This document shows positions 1 to 8,137 of a stretch of DNA of 64,000 nucleotides, in pieces. The DNA comes from Anaerolineae bacterium (GTDB lineage: Bacteria > Chloroflexota > Anaerolineae > Anaerolineales > Villigracilaceae), in the NCBI GenBank assembly GCA_003130845.1, contig QEXW01000061.1, forward strand, positions 1-64,000, read 5' to 3'. The notes beneath the pieces were generated by a model, which was not told the DNA's origin, did no database searches, and saw only the letters and a program-made list of their open reading frames with translations. Each line of letters begins with the position of its first letter. Position 1 is the stretch's first letter. Position numbers and translations under genes: made by a program.

Positions 1-980
1 GGGGTTTCGGTGGGGATAGGTGTTTCGGTGGGTGGCGGCGTCTCGGTGAGTGGGTTCTCTATCGTCAAACGGTCACCAACGGAGGGGATAGTAGTTAATA
101 CGCCTGTTCCGGTCGAGACTCGTGCGGTGCATTCGATATTGGTTTGTCCGGCTTGTAGTCCTAGCACGTCGAACGTGAAGACGTTTCCACCAATTTGGGC
201 TTTTTGGCCGTTGCTGCCGGCAATTGCTACAATGAATCTACCATCTTGAGGGCCGTTGATAGCGACTGCTGGGTCGGTGCCGAACAAGGTAGTTATGACG
301 ATGTTGCTGATGGAAATGAGCGCCGGATTGAAGGAACAGACAAATTCCGCGCTGCTATAGCCGCCGGTTGGAATGTTGTTCAAGCGGACGGTAGCGGTAG
401 AACTTTGCCCTAGCAGGATGCTTGTTGGCAGGACGCTCGTCGTGACCGAAGGACCTGTGGGGACTGTTTCAGTCGGCACAGGCGTTTCGGTGGGCAGAGG
501 CGTTTCGGTAGGCAGAGGGGTTTCTGTAGGCAGGGGCGTTTCCGTTGGGACAGGCGTTTCGGTGGGAGGCATTTCCATCTCGCGGAAGGTCATCATGTAG
601 TAGCCGCTGCCCGAAGCCGGTTGAACCTGAATGGCATAGTTGCCAGCCGGTTGGGTACTGGTGAGCGACCCGGTGGCTTCTGCCAGGGGGGTGCCGCTTG
701 CATCCAGCAAGGTGAGCAGAGGAATCAGGTCACCGCTGATGGGTGTGACGGTGACTTTGAAAGCATGCGGCTCGGTGAATGTGAATTGCCAACGTTCATA
801 GGTGCTGGCGTTCACATATCCGAAGTACGTGGCGTTCCACACCGACAGGTCGCGGGTGATGATGGAAATGCCCGATTCGGTCATGATGCTGGCGCTGGCA
901 CGGGCGTGTTGCCAAACACCAATCACAGAGGTCAGCAAGAGCATTAACGTGAAGATGTGGAACAGGGGCTTAGCCTTCAT
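1..980 (-). CDS. Secreted PPC-like / cohesin-like surface protein, N-terminal part (runs off the window)
   Basis: The reading frame starts at the ATG read leftward from 980 and stays open to the window edge, giving about 326 residues. An AGGAG box lies about 8 bases upstream of this ATG. Residues 1-24 form a signal peptide (MKAKPLFHIF then a hydrophobic run ending QHARA). Next comes a beta-rich region resembling bacterial pre-peptidase C-terminal (PPC) domains (YERWQFTFTEPHAFKVTVTP, GNYAIQVQPASGSGYY). A threonine/proline linker of repeated PTETP units follows, then a domain like a cohesin/carbohydrate-binding fold (QSSTATVRLNNIPTGGYSSA through SVGDRLTIENP), then a second PTETP linker at the edge. 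This is a modular exported protein; the catalytic or binding part may lie beyond the window. The domain names are my recognition by pattern. Function unknown. Confidence 0.75.
   Translation of the reverse strand, partial: MKAKPLFHIFTLMLLLTSVIGVWQHARASASIMTESGISIITRDLSVWNATYFGYVNASTYERWQFTFTEPHAFKVTVTPISGDLIPLLTLLDASGTPLAEATGSLTSTQPAGNYAIQVQPASGSGYYMMTFREMEMPPTETPVPTETPLPTETPLPTETPLPTETPVPTETVPTGPSVTTSVLPTSILLGQSSTATVRLNNIPTGGYSSAEFVCSFNPALISISNIVITTLFGTDPAVAINGPQDGRFIVAIAGSNGQKAQIGGNVFTFDVLGLQAGQTNIECTARVSTGTGVLTTIPSVGDRLTIENPLTETPPPTETPIPTET
467..572 (-). repeat. 18-bp tandem repeat encoding the PTETP linker
   Basis: About six imperfect copies of an 18-bp unit encode (V/L)PTETP on the minus strand. 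Similar units recur at 1-45. The differences are mostly at third codon positions, so the repeat is kept at protein level as a flexible linker between exported domains. Confidence 0.8.
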
Positions 981-1249
981 TTTGGGAATTCTCCTTTCAA
1001 TTGCAAATTGGGAAGCCTGATGATGCATAACGGATAGAAACCGGCTGAGTGGAAGATGTTTAAAATCCCTGCAGCACCGGCTTACATGCCTGTATGGCAA
1101 ACATAGGTGTTGAGCGTTTATGGGTGGTCAATGCGTTTCGCTAGAACCTGGTTCTCAACTCACGTTTGCATTGTAGAGGCAGGCAAGAGGCCCTTCAATT
1201 GCAGGAAAGTTGCCGGGGGATTGCAATATGATTACCAAAATGAAAGGTG
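981..1249. other. Intergenic region between leuS and the secreted PPC-like gene
   Basis: No supported gene. A 62-codon plus-strand reading frame at 1107-1295 has no ribosome-binding site and runs into the leuS terminator. The minus-strand promoter and 5' leader of the secreted protein gene must lie here. I found no convincing -35/-10 pair and no riboswitch consensus. Confidence 0.5.
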
Positions 1250-1290
1250 GATAAAAAAAGTGACAGCCACTTGCACAGTGACTGTCACTG
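1250..1290 (-). terminator. Rho-independent terminator of leuS
   Basis: On the minus strand, 20 bases after the leuS stop, AGTGACAG pairs with CTGTCACT (1282-1289 with 1259-1266). The stem is followed directly by seven T. Confidence 0.85.
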
Positions 1291-1310
1291 AATGAGCCGC
1301 GAAGAAGGGG

Positions 1311-3773
1311 TTAGATGACGATATTGACCAACTGTTTGCGCACAACAATCACCTTCTTCGGCTGGCGGCCTTCCAGGTAAGGTGCAACGGCGTTTAGGGC
1401 GGCGGTGCGGATGTCATCTTCACTTGCTTCGATAGATAAGGTGACGCGCTCGCGCAGTTTACCGTTGACCTGCACCGGAATGATGATTTCGTCTTCTTTG
1501 GCTGCTTCTTCGTCCACTGTGGGCCATGCCTGTAAGTGAATGCTATATGGCTTCCCCAACACTTCGCTCCACAGTTCTTCGGCAATATGGGGGGTCACGG
1601 GCGCCATCATTTTTAAGTACAGTTCTTGCGCTTCGCTCCAGGCAGGCGTACCTGCTGCGCCGGCTTCCCGCGCTTTATACATCTCGTTGAGTAGTTCCAT
1701 CAGCGCGGAAACGATGGTGTTGAACTCGAAGTTTTCGAAATCGCGCGTGACTTTGCGCAAGGTCTGATGTGTTTTTCGGCGCAGGTGGCGCAAGGTTTCA
1801 GCGGAGGCTGTGCCTGGTTGGTTTTCATCGGTGAACAGCATCCAAACTCTTCTCAGCCAGCGGGCTGTGCCTTCAATGCCTTGGCTATCCCAGGGGGCGC
1901 CCATATCCCAGCGGGCAAAGAACATCAGGTAAGCGCGCACCGTATCGGCCCCGTAGCGTTCGACCAATTCATCAGGTGCGACCACATTGCCGCGACTTTT
2001 GGACATTTTTTCGCCATCTTCACCCAGCACCATGCCCTGGTTGCGCAATTGCAGCATGGGCTCGTTGCCTTGGGTGATGCCCATATCGCGCAAGGCTTTG
2101 TGGAAGAAGCGTGTGTAAATGAGGTGCATGGTGGCATGTTCGATACCACCGGTGTAGGTATCTACGGGCATCCAGTAGTTGTATTCACGTTCATCAAACG
2201 GCACATCTTTGCGCCAGGGTGAAAGGTAGCCCAGGTGATACCAGGAGGAACACATGAAGGTATCCATGGTGTCGGTTTCTCGTTCCGCTGGGCCGCCACA
2301 GACTGGGCAGGTGGTATGCTTCCAGGTGGGGTGGAATTTGAGCGGACTTTCGCCGGTTGGCCGCCATTCCACATCTTCAGGCAATAAGACGGGCAGTTGG
2401 TCTTCTGGGACTGCGTTCCAGCCGCACTTGTCACAATAAATCATCGGGATGGGCGCGCCCCAATAGCGTTGCCGGCTAATCAGCCAATCTCGTAATTTAT
2501 AGGTGACAGCCAGTTTGCCGATGCCTTTCTGCTCCAGCCATTGGGCTACAGCCAAAATGCCGGGATTTTCGCGGCCTTTTTTGTCATTGACTTGGGTTCC
2601 GTTGAACGGCCCAGAGTTGACCATCACGCCGCCACCGGTGTAGGCTTCGGTCATGGTTTCGCCATTCAGGGGGGCTTCCCCTTCCGGTTGAATCACCGGG
2701 ATGATGGGCAGGTTGTATTTGCGTGCAAAGGCAAAGTCGCGCGTATCATGCGCTGGCACAGCCATAATGGCGCCGGTGCCGTATGTCATCAGGACGTAAT
2801 CGGCAATCCAAACCGGGATGCGCGCACCGTTGACAGGGTTGATGGCATATCCACCGGTGAAGACGCCGGTTTTTTCTTTATCGGCAGCCTCGCGTTCGAT
2901 GTCGCTTTGGCGGGCGGCTTGCAATTGATAGGCTTGTACGGCTTCGCGTTGTTCGGGTGTGGTCAACGATTCGACCAACGGGTGTTCGGGGGACATGACC
3001 ATGAAGGTAGCGCCCCACAGCGTATCGGGTCGGGTGGTAAAGATTTCGATGTCCTCGCCGCTTTCGGTTTTGAAAATCACAGAAGCGCCTTCGGAACGTC
3101 CAATCCAGTTGGTTTGCAGCACGCGCACTCGCTCTGGCCAATCAATGCCGTCGTAGCGCAACAATTCTTCGGCATATTGGGTGGTCTTAAAGAACCATTG
3201 CTCTAGGTCTTTTTTGATGACGGGCGTGTTACAGCGTTCGCAATGCCGGTCTTCGCCCCATACTTGTTCGCGCGCCAGGGTGGTATTGCAATTGGGGCAG
3301 AAATCTACCGGGGCTTTTTTTCGATACGCCAGGCCATGCTTGTACAGTTGAATGAAGAACCACTCAGTCCATTTGTAATAATCTGGTTCGCAAGAGACGA
3401 TTTCGCGCCGCCAGTCGAACATCGCACCCATTGAGCGAAGTTGCTTGCGCATCCGTTCGATGTTCTGGCGGGTACGCACCATCGGATGAATGCCGCTCTT
3501 GATGGCAGCGTTTTCGGCGGGTAGGCCAAAGGCATCGAAGCCCATCGGGAACATGACATTGTAGCCTTTCATGCGCATAAAGCGGGCGCGCGCATCCGAG
3601 GGGGTCATGGCATACCAGTGACCAATGTGCAAGTCGCCGCTCGGATAAGGGAGCATGGTCAGGGCGTAGTGTTTGGGTTTGCTTTCGTCAATGTCGGCAT
3701 GGTATAGCCCGTCGGCCTCCCAGCGGGCTTGCCATTTGGGTTCGATTTCTTTGGGTGCGTAGGGTTTGCTCAT
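1311..3773 (-). CDS. leuS: Leucyl-tRNA synthetase
   Basis: Charges tRNA-Leu with leucine in the cytoplasm (class Ia synthetase, 820 residues, normal for bacterial LeuRS). The HIGH signature is PYPSGDLHIGHW, the KMSKS loop is DGEKMSKSRGNVV, and the editing (CP1) domain carries TTRPDTLWGATF. Zinc-type cysteine pairs are visible (FCPNCN and YCDKCGWN). The start is placed at 3773 (MSKPYAPKEIEPKW) because an AGGAG box sits 6 bases upstream and homology begins there. A longer in-frame ATG at 3956 would lie upstream of the T-box terminator, inside the untranslated leader. Expression is controlled by the T-box leader at 3845-4110. Identification is certain. Confidence 0.97.
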   Translation of the reverse strand: MSKPYAPKEIEPKWQARWEADGLYHADIDESKPKHYALTMLPYPSGDLHIGHWYAMTPSDARARFMRMKGYNVMFPMGFDAFGLPAENAAIKSGIHPMVRTRQNIERMRKQLRSMGAMFDWRREIVSCEPDYYKWTEWFFIQLYKHGLAYRKKAPVDFCPNCNTTLAREQVWGEDRHCERCNTPVIKKDLEQWFFKTTQYAEELLRYDGIDWPERVRVLQTNWIGRSEGASVIFKTESGEDIEIFTTRPDTLWGATFMVMSPEHPLVESLTTPEQREAVQAYQLQAARQSDIEREAADKEKTGVFTGGYAINPVNGARIPVWIADYVLMTYGTGAIMAVPAHDTRDFAFARKYNLPIIPVIQPEGEAPLNGETMTEAYTGGGVMVNSGPFNGTQVNDKKGRENPGILAVAQWLEQKGIGKLAVTYKLRDWLISRQRYWGAPIPMIYCDKCGWNAVPEDQLPVLLPEDVEWRPTGESPLKFHPTWKHTTCPVCGGPAERETDTMDTFMCSSWYHLGYLSPWRKDVPFDEREYNYWMPVDTYTGGIEHATMHLIYTRFFHKALRDMGITQGNEPMLQLRNQGMVLGEDGEKMSKSRGNVVAPDELVERYGADTVRAYLMFFARWDMGAPWDSQGIEGTARWLRRVWMLFTDENQPGTASAETLRHLRRKTHQTLRKVTRDFENFEFNTIVSALMELLNEMYKAREAGAAGTPAWSEAQELYLKMMAPVTPHIAEELWSEVLGKPYSIHLQAWPTVDEEAAKEDEIIIPVQVNGKLRERVTLSIEASEDDIRTAALNAVAPYLEGRQPKKVIVVRKQLVNIVI

Positions 3774-3844
3774 TCTTGCTCCTTGTGATGGGAGTTGGTC
3801 ATCCGGTTTACGGATAACGGGTTGGCTATTGCATGGTAGGAACA

Positions 3845-4110
3845 TAAACAAAAACGTCCCTCGCCATCCTGGGACGAAGGGACGCTCCGCGGTACCACCC
3901 GGTTTGCAACACAAGCCAATGCTTGCATTGCCGCTTTGAGATGCGATAACGGGCAATCCCGGCGCCGACTACCTGCGAAACGGTTCGCTTTCCCCGGCGC
4001 AGCTTTCCATAAAGAGGAGGACAGGCGAGTTCGGTCTCAAAGGCGCTCCCTGGGGCGCTGTGTTGGGCTTCCACCTCACTCTCCCAACTCGCTGATGGGA
4101 TGACCTACTA
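3845..4110 (-). promoter_or_regulatory. T-box riboswitch controlling leuS
   Basis: The minus strand carries the T-box core GGGTGGTACCGCGG at 3900-3887, followed at once by a strong intrinsic terminator (3886-3850: GCGTCCCT...AGGGACG then five T). This is the usual layout in which uncharged tRNA paired to UGGN stabilises the antiterminator. Upstream is a stem I region whose base can form from GCGAGTT (about 4092-4086) and AACTCGC (about 4032-4026). A CTC triplet next to GAA there is a plausible leucine specifier codon, but I could not fold the leader to confirm it. Expected effect: leuS is read through when charged tRNA-Leu is scarce. Confidence 0.92.
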
Positions 4111-4131
4111 CTCCTGCCTTGGCTTTTAGGC

Positions 4132-4157
4132 GCAGGACAGGCAAAAGCCTGTCCTGC
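4132..4157 (-). repeat. Perfect 11-bp hairpin between tRNA-Ala and the leuS T-box
   Basis: GCAGGACAGGC and GCCTGTCCTGC are exact reverse complements around a 4-base loop. No run of T follows on the minus strand, so this is a poor intrinsic terminator. It may be a processing site separating tRNA-Ala from the leuS leader, or a weak attenuator. Confidence 0.6.
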
Positions 4158-4166
4158 TTGCTTGTG

Positions 4167-4239
4167 TGGACCCAGGGGGATTCGAACCCCCGACCTTCTC
4201 AATGCCATTGAGACGCGCTCCCAACTGCGCTATGGGCCC
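4167..4239 (-). tRNA. tRNA-Ala (anticodon GGC)
   Basis: A 73-base cloverleaf. Acceptor GGGCCCA pairs with TGGGTCC, the anticodon stem is TCTCA/TGAGA with loop ATGGCAT (anticodon GGC), and the T-arm is GGGGG-TTCGAAT-CCCCC. The acceptor stem has the G3-U70 wobble pair that specifies alanine. CCA is not encoded. Confidence 0.96.
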
Positions 4240-4261
4240 GTTTGGTTTTGTGGCGGGCGTG

Positions 4262-4290
4262 ATTGTATAGCAGAACTGCGATTTCGTCAA
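4262..4290 (-). promoter_or_regulatory. Sigma-70 promoter of tRNA-Ala (and possibly leuS)
   Basis: On the minus strand: TTGACG (4290-4285), 17-base spacer, TACAAT (4267-4262). It lies 22 bases before the tRNA. No separate promoter is obvious between the tRNA and the T-box, so it may also drive leuS. Confidence 0.85.
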
Positions 4291-4345
4291 CGGTTTTTCT
4301 ATGCTTTCCATTTGGTTTGAAGCACCACAATCAGGTGTTCACAGG

Positions 4346-4351
4346 TATAAT
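4346..4351 (+). promoter_or_regulatory. Probable -10 box of the L,D-transpeptidase gene
   Basis: A perfect TATAAT 23 bases before the ATG at 4375. No good -35 hexamer is visible 16-18 bases upstream. Confidence 0.45.
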
Positions 4352-4374
4352 TTACATTCCTGATTGTAATCTTT

Positions 4375-5547
4375 ATGAAACGGCGTTTCTTACTCGTATC
4401 GGTACTGCTTCTGTTGTTTTCCTACATCCCGCCGCGTTGGGTTGCGGCAGAATCTGTGCTTTTGCCAGAAACCAACAGCGGCGCGGTGCTGTGTGCACCG
4501 GGCGTGTATCCTGAATCCTTTGGTGATTGCGTTCCGTTGGGCCCCTCGGTGACCCTGACCCGAATGGCGCAACTCGGGCTTGAATATCCGCCGCGTTCTT
4601 TACCGGCGCTCAAACCTGACCCTTCATTGAATGTCTTGCCGTATCGGTACTACAAAGTGGATAATACCACCGGCACGGGGTTTTATCCCTCGCTGGAAGC
4701 CGCTATCGAGCGCCGAGGCGCAACCCGCATCTTGCCGCCTGGACGCTTGTTATACGTCGTGTACACCTCGCGCATTGACACCGAGCGGCAGGGAACTTAT
4801 TTTTTGCTTCCTTCGGGCAATTACATGCCGGGCGATGGTTCAACAGCCCAGGTTGCTAGTTCCTTTCAAGGCCTGGAATTTCAGGCAACGCCGCGCAATG
4901 CGTTTGGCTGGGTGATTCATCCCTCCGGCGCGCCGGTGTATGCTCAACCTGGGCGGTTCAGGCCTGCTTTGCGCACCCTGGCACGTTTTGATGTGGTGCA
5001 AGTTTATTCGCGCCAGAACATTGAAGGGGTAGAGTGGGTGCTGATTGGCCCCGATGAATGGGTGGAAGACCGTTTGATTGGGGTTGTTCAACCCAAGGCA
5101 ATTCCTCCGCAGGGAGTTACCAATGACCGTTGGATTGAAGTGAACCTGGCCGAGCAAACCCTGGCGGTGTATGATGCCAAGCGCTTGGTGTTTGCTACAC
5201 TGGTTACGACCGGCGTAGAACCGTTTTACACCCGTCCGGGCTTGTTCCCGATTTACAAAAAATTGGAAACCGAAAATATGCAAGGCGCGTTCGAGGCCGA
5301 CCGCTCTGATTTTTACTATCTAGAGAACGTTCCTTGGACGATGTATTTTGATAAGGCGCGTGCTTTGCATGGCGCTTATTGGGGGACCATGTTTGGTTAT
5401 CCTGCTTCACATGGCTGTGTCAACTTATCGGTGGGTGATGCCAAATGGTTGTTCTTATGGGCCAAGGAGGGGGATTGGGTTTGGGTGCATGACCCCAGTG
5501 GTCAAACACCTACTGACCCATCGTTTTATGGTGATGGCGGCGCGTAA
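4375..5547 (+). CDS. L,D-transpeptidase (YkuD domain), exported
   Basis: A 390-residue exported protein. Residues 1-25 are a signal peptide (MKRRFLLVSVLLLLFSYIPP...). The C-terminal catalytic domain begins near WIEVNLAEQTLAVYD. It carries the YkuD signature: HGAYWGTMFG followed by SHGCVNL with the catalytic cysteine near residue 348. In this family that cysteine forms 3-3 crosslinks in peptidoglycan or attaches proteins to it. The middle part (residues about 60-240) has no domain I recognise but may be SH3-like. The gene stands alone on the plus strand, convergent with the redox lipoprotein gene (12 bp gap, no terminator visible). Family assignment firm, exact substrate unknown. Confidence 0.9.
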   Translation: MKRRFLLVSVLLLLFSYIPPRWVAAESVLLPETNSGAVLCAPGVYPESFGDCVPLGPSVTLTRMAQLGLEYPPRSLPALKPDPSLNVLPYRYYKVDNTTGTGFYPSLEAAIERRGATRILPPGRLLYVVYTSRIDTERQGTYFLLPSGNYMPGDGSTAQVASSFQGLEFQATPRNAFGWVIHPSGAPVYAQPGRFRPALRTLARFDVVQVYSRQNIEGVEWVLIGPDEWVEDRLIGVVQPKAIPPQGVTNDRWIEVNLAEQTLAVYDAKRLVFATLVTTGVEPFYTRPGLFPIYKKLETENMQGAFEADRSDFYYLENVPWTMYFDKARALHGAYWGTMFGYPASHGCVNLSVGDAKWLFLWAKEGDWVWVHDPSGQTPTDPSFYGDGGA

Positions 5548-5559
5548 TACAAGGCTGCG

Positions 5560-6096
5560 TTATTTCAGCACGCTCTCAAACGCAGCTTCGAATTCTTGCT
5601 CGCGCACGAAACCATTCCAACGTTTTACGACCTGCCCATATTTATCTAATAACACAAAATAGGGTTGATACTGAAAGCCGTATTCGCGTTGCAAAGCGCT
5701 CGTGGCAGGGTCACTTGCATCGAGGAAGAAGAAGTCAATCTGACCGGCGTATTTTGCTTCTAGCCCATGCACCATGGGCGCCATGGCACGGCAGACTGGT
5801 CAGGTATAGCGGAAGAATTCCAACAGGACGGGTCTTCCTTGGCCAATTTGCACACTTGCCGGGTCGCTGGCCATCAACTCATCGCCGCGCGAAGTGGCTT
5901 GCAGGGTGGGTTGTGATAAGGGTGGCGAGAGTTGTGTGGCGGTGAGTGTCGCATTTGAAGAGGGTGTTTCCGTCTGAGGGGGAACTGTCGTTGCAGAGGC
6001 AGAGATTTCCTTGCTTTCCGTAGGTACCAGTGGGGGCACGGTGGGAACACAGGCACTTAACAATAAAATCATGGCGAAGGTCAGAAAAGGTTTCAT
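5560..6096 (-). CDS. Thioredoxin-like lipoprotein, candidate selenoprotein (in-frame TGA at 5800-5802)
   Basis: Reading through one TGA gives a continuous 178-residue protein. Residues 1-16 are a lipoprotein signal (ILLLSAC lipobox). A Thr/Pro/Ser-rich tether follows, then a thioredoxin-like domain from about residue 80. Around the TGA the sequence is LLEFFRYT-[TGA]-PVCRAMAPMV. The TGA therefore falls exactly where the first Cys of a CxxC motif belongs (U-P-V-C). The downstream half is intact and thioredoxin-like (IDFFFLDASDP, YQPYFVLLD with the cis-proline). A hairpin suited to a bacterial SECIS starts 10 bases after the TGA. It is the last gene of the cluster with the ABC transporter and the peroxiredoxin-like protein. 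Alternatives: a nonsense mutation or a sequencing error in a TGC/TGT codon. No selenium-insertion genes lie in the window to confirm it. Confidence 0.72.
5769..5789 (-). promoter_or_regulatory. Candidate bacterial SECIS hairpin
   Basis: On the minus strand GTGCCATG (5789-5782) pairs fully with CATGGTGC (5776-5769), with two G-U wobbles, around loop GCGCC. The loop opens with G and begins 18 bases after the TGA. Short bacterial SECIS elements have a small apical loop with an early G at about this distance. Found by eye, not folded. Confidence 0.5.
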
Positions 6097-6179
6097 GGTT
6101 TTGTACTCACAATAAAGTAGATGGGATTTTGGAAGATTGATGGTTTGCCAATTCGTTTATTCTCAGATGGACTAATGCT

Positions 6180-6965
6180 TTAATGCTCGCCTCCTTGTGC
6201 TAATGCTAGGATTTCTGCGCGCGTCTCGTAGATGCGCACCAGTTTCCCATCGCGCATTTGCAAAACACGGTCAACGTATTGACACATACGCAGGTCATGG
6301 GTGACCATGATGCCGGCGCGGTCATTCTCGTGAATGAGAGCAGCAAAGGTTTGTACGACTTGAAAAGCGCGTTCAGTATCTAGGCTGGCGGTTGGCTCAT
6401 CGGCCAGCACAACGGTTGGTGAGTGAATGAGGGCGCGGGCAATTGCTACCCGTTGCTGTTGACCGCCCGACATTTGACTGGGCAAATTGTACAGGCGCTC
6501 ACCCAGTCCCAAGCGGGCAAGCAGTTCGGCCGAGCGTATCCGCCCGGCTTTGTCTAGTCGGTTGTTAAGGCGCAACATGAGTTCAACGTTTTCGAGTGCG
6601 TTGAGAAACGGAATCAGGTTGTTCGATTGAAATGTGAAGCCAATTTTCTCGCGGCGCAGGCGTACGCGTTCACGTTCGTTCATGCGGGCCAGGTCCTGGC
6701 CATCAATCAGCACTTGACCACTGGTAGGGGTGAGCAAGGCTGCTAAGATGGAGAGCATGGTGGTTTTTCCTGACCCGCTCGGCCCAACCAGCGCTACGAA
6801 TTCCCCTTGCCGCACGCTAAACGAGACGTCATCGACCGCATTGATTGGCCCGGTATCGGTGAGGAAGGTTTTAACGACGTTACGCACTTCAAGCGCAATC
6901 GGTTTGGCCTCGCTTTGTTTTTCTGCGATGATGTTTTGAATGGGATGTGTAACGATAACACTCAT
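6180..6965 (-). CDS. ABC transporter ATP-binding protein (MacB/LolD type)
   Basis: A 261-residue ATPase subunit that powers the FtsX-type permease encoded 8 bp upstream. Walker A is GPSGSGKTT, the Q-loop lies in FTFQSNNLIPF, the signature is MSGGQQQRVAIARAL, Walker B is VVLADEPTASLD and the H-loop is IMVTHDLR. This subfamily couples ATP to lipoprotein release, peptide export or mechanotransmission rather than nutrient import. No periplasmic adaptor gene is beside it. Substrate unknown. The 84-bp gap to the redox lipoprotein gene is compatible with one transcript. Confidence 0.92.
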   Translation of the reverse strand: MSVIVTHPIQNIIAEKQSEAKPIALEVRNVVKTFLTDTGPINAVDDVSFSVRQGEFVALVGPSGSGKTTMLSILAALLTPTSGQVLIDGQDLARMNERERVRLRREKIGFTFQSNNLIPFLNALENVELMLRLNNRLDKAGRIRSAELLARLGLGERLYNLPSQMSGGQQQRVAIARALIHSPTVVLADEPTASLDTERAFQVVQTFAALIHENDRAGIMVTHDLRMCQYVDRVLQMRDGKLVRIYETRAEILALAQGGEH

Positions 6966-6973
6966 GCTTTCTC

Positions 6974-8137
6974 CTATGAAAGGCGCAATGCTTTGAGTGG
7001 TTCAATGCGCACTGCGTAAATTACTGAGACCAACCCACCGAGAGGGCCTATCAGCAAAAGGGCAACGAGTGCCAGCGCAGAGGCCGCACCGTTGAAGAAG
7101 AGCGGCACCGTAGGAGGAAAGCCAAGTGAGAACAGATACGTCAGCAGGCCGCCAATGGCCACACCAAAGGCTGTTACCAGCGAAATCTGAATCACTGCTG
7201 CCGCACCGACGACCGGATTGGAGGCACCAATCGCTTTTAATACACCAATTTGCGGTACTTTTTGCAACACTTGAATTTGAAAAAATCCGCCAATCACCAA
7301 AATACCAATGAGTAGCGTGAACCCGCCCTGGGTTTGCACGGTGCCTTGCTGCGCCGAGTAGCCGGGGATGTTATTAATGGTGGTTTGGATGTCAGCCACC
7401 TCGATATTCTTGACGCTGCTCAGCAATTTTTCTTTCATCTGTTCTATCTGCGTTGAGTCTTTTAGGCGCACAACGATGATGTTGATGGCTGCTACGGTGT
7501 TCCCTAATTCGGCATCGGATTTCGGGCGTATTTTTTCCCACACGGAGGGCGTGACGAAGATCGAAGGCTGGAAGAAATATGCTTGCCCGCTGGTTGTGCC
7601 GACCACTTTCAGGTCGTAAAATTCGTCCTCCACGCCTTGGGTGGAACGAACGGTGATAGTATCTCCAATTTGGATATCGGTACGGTCTAACACACGTTGG
7701 TCTACAATCACTTCACGCGCAGTCGCCGAGAGAAACGTGCGCCCGGCGGTCAGTTGCGGGAAGCCTGGCCGACCGGCTTCTACGCCCAGCAGAGAAACCT
7801 TGAGCACCTCGTTCTTGCTGCCAGGAGGCAACAGGATGGCCGTGCTGGAGGTGGAGATGGGGCCGGCATCTTCTACGCCCTCTACACGGCGCACCGCGCG
7901 TAAGGTGGATTGGCGCAATCGGCTGGCCGAGATGATGTAGTCCGATTTTTCCAAAAACACTACCAATTGCCCATCTAGCTTGGAGATGTATTCACGGTTG
8001 TTCGTTCCCAATCCCTCACCCAGCGCAGCGATGAATAAGACGAGCAAAGTGATGAGCGCAATCACTAGGCTAACCAGCAAAAAGCGCCCTTTGTTGCGCC
8101 AGATTTCTTTGAATGCTAGATAAAATGCCAAACTCAT
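6974..8137 (-). CDS. FtsX/MacB-type ABC transporter permease
   Basis: A 387-residue membrane subunit: one N-terminal helix (FLLVSLVIALITLLVLFIAA), a large extracytoplasmic domain (residues about 45-260), then three helices at the C-terminus. This is the type VII ABC (MacB/DevC) topology. Its start codon overlaps the stop of the peroxiredoxin-like gene by 4 bp (ATGA), showing translational coupling. It pairs with the downstream ATPase. The cargo is unknown; the redox neighbours suggest a role linked to oxidative or thiol stress, which is inference. Confidence 0.88.
   Translation of the reverse strand: MSLAFYLAFKEIWRNKGRFLLVSLVIALITLLVLFIAALGEGLGTNNREYISKLDGQLVVFLEKSDYIISASRLRQSTLRAVRRVEGVEDAGPISTSSTAILLPPGSKNEVLKVSLLGVEAGRPGFPQLTAGRTFLSATAREVIVDQRVLDRTDIQIGDTITVRSTQGVEDEFYDLKVVGTTSGQAYFFQPSIFVTPSVWEKIRPKSDAELGNTVAAINIIVVRLKDSTQIEQMKEKLLSSVKNIEVADIQTTINNIPGYSAQQGTVQTQGGFTLLIGILVIGGFFQIQVLQKVPQIGVLKAIGASNPVVGAAAVIQISLVTAFGVAIGGLLTYLFSLGFPPTVPLFFNGAASALALVALLLIGPLGGLVSVIYAVRIEPLKALRLS

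Noticed and set aside
467-572. CRISPR array
   Set aside because: The 18-bp repeats are contiguous without spacers and encode PTETP in frame.
1-600. Small plus-strand frames with VSVGGGVSVS repeats
   Set aside because: They are the reverse of the PTETP linker repeat in the minus-strand secreted protein.
3826-4311. Minus-strand frames of 60-82 codons in the leuS leader
   Set aside because: They lie over the tRNA and T-box, which explain the sequence.
5560-5784. Separate 74-residue gene starting MAPMVHG
   Set aside because: It is the second half of the thioredoxin domain, lacks a ribosome-binding site and is in frame with the upstream lipoprotein frame through one TGA.
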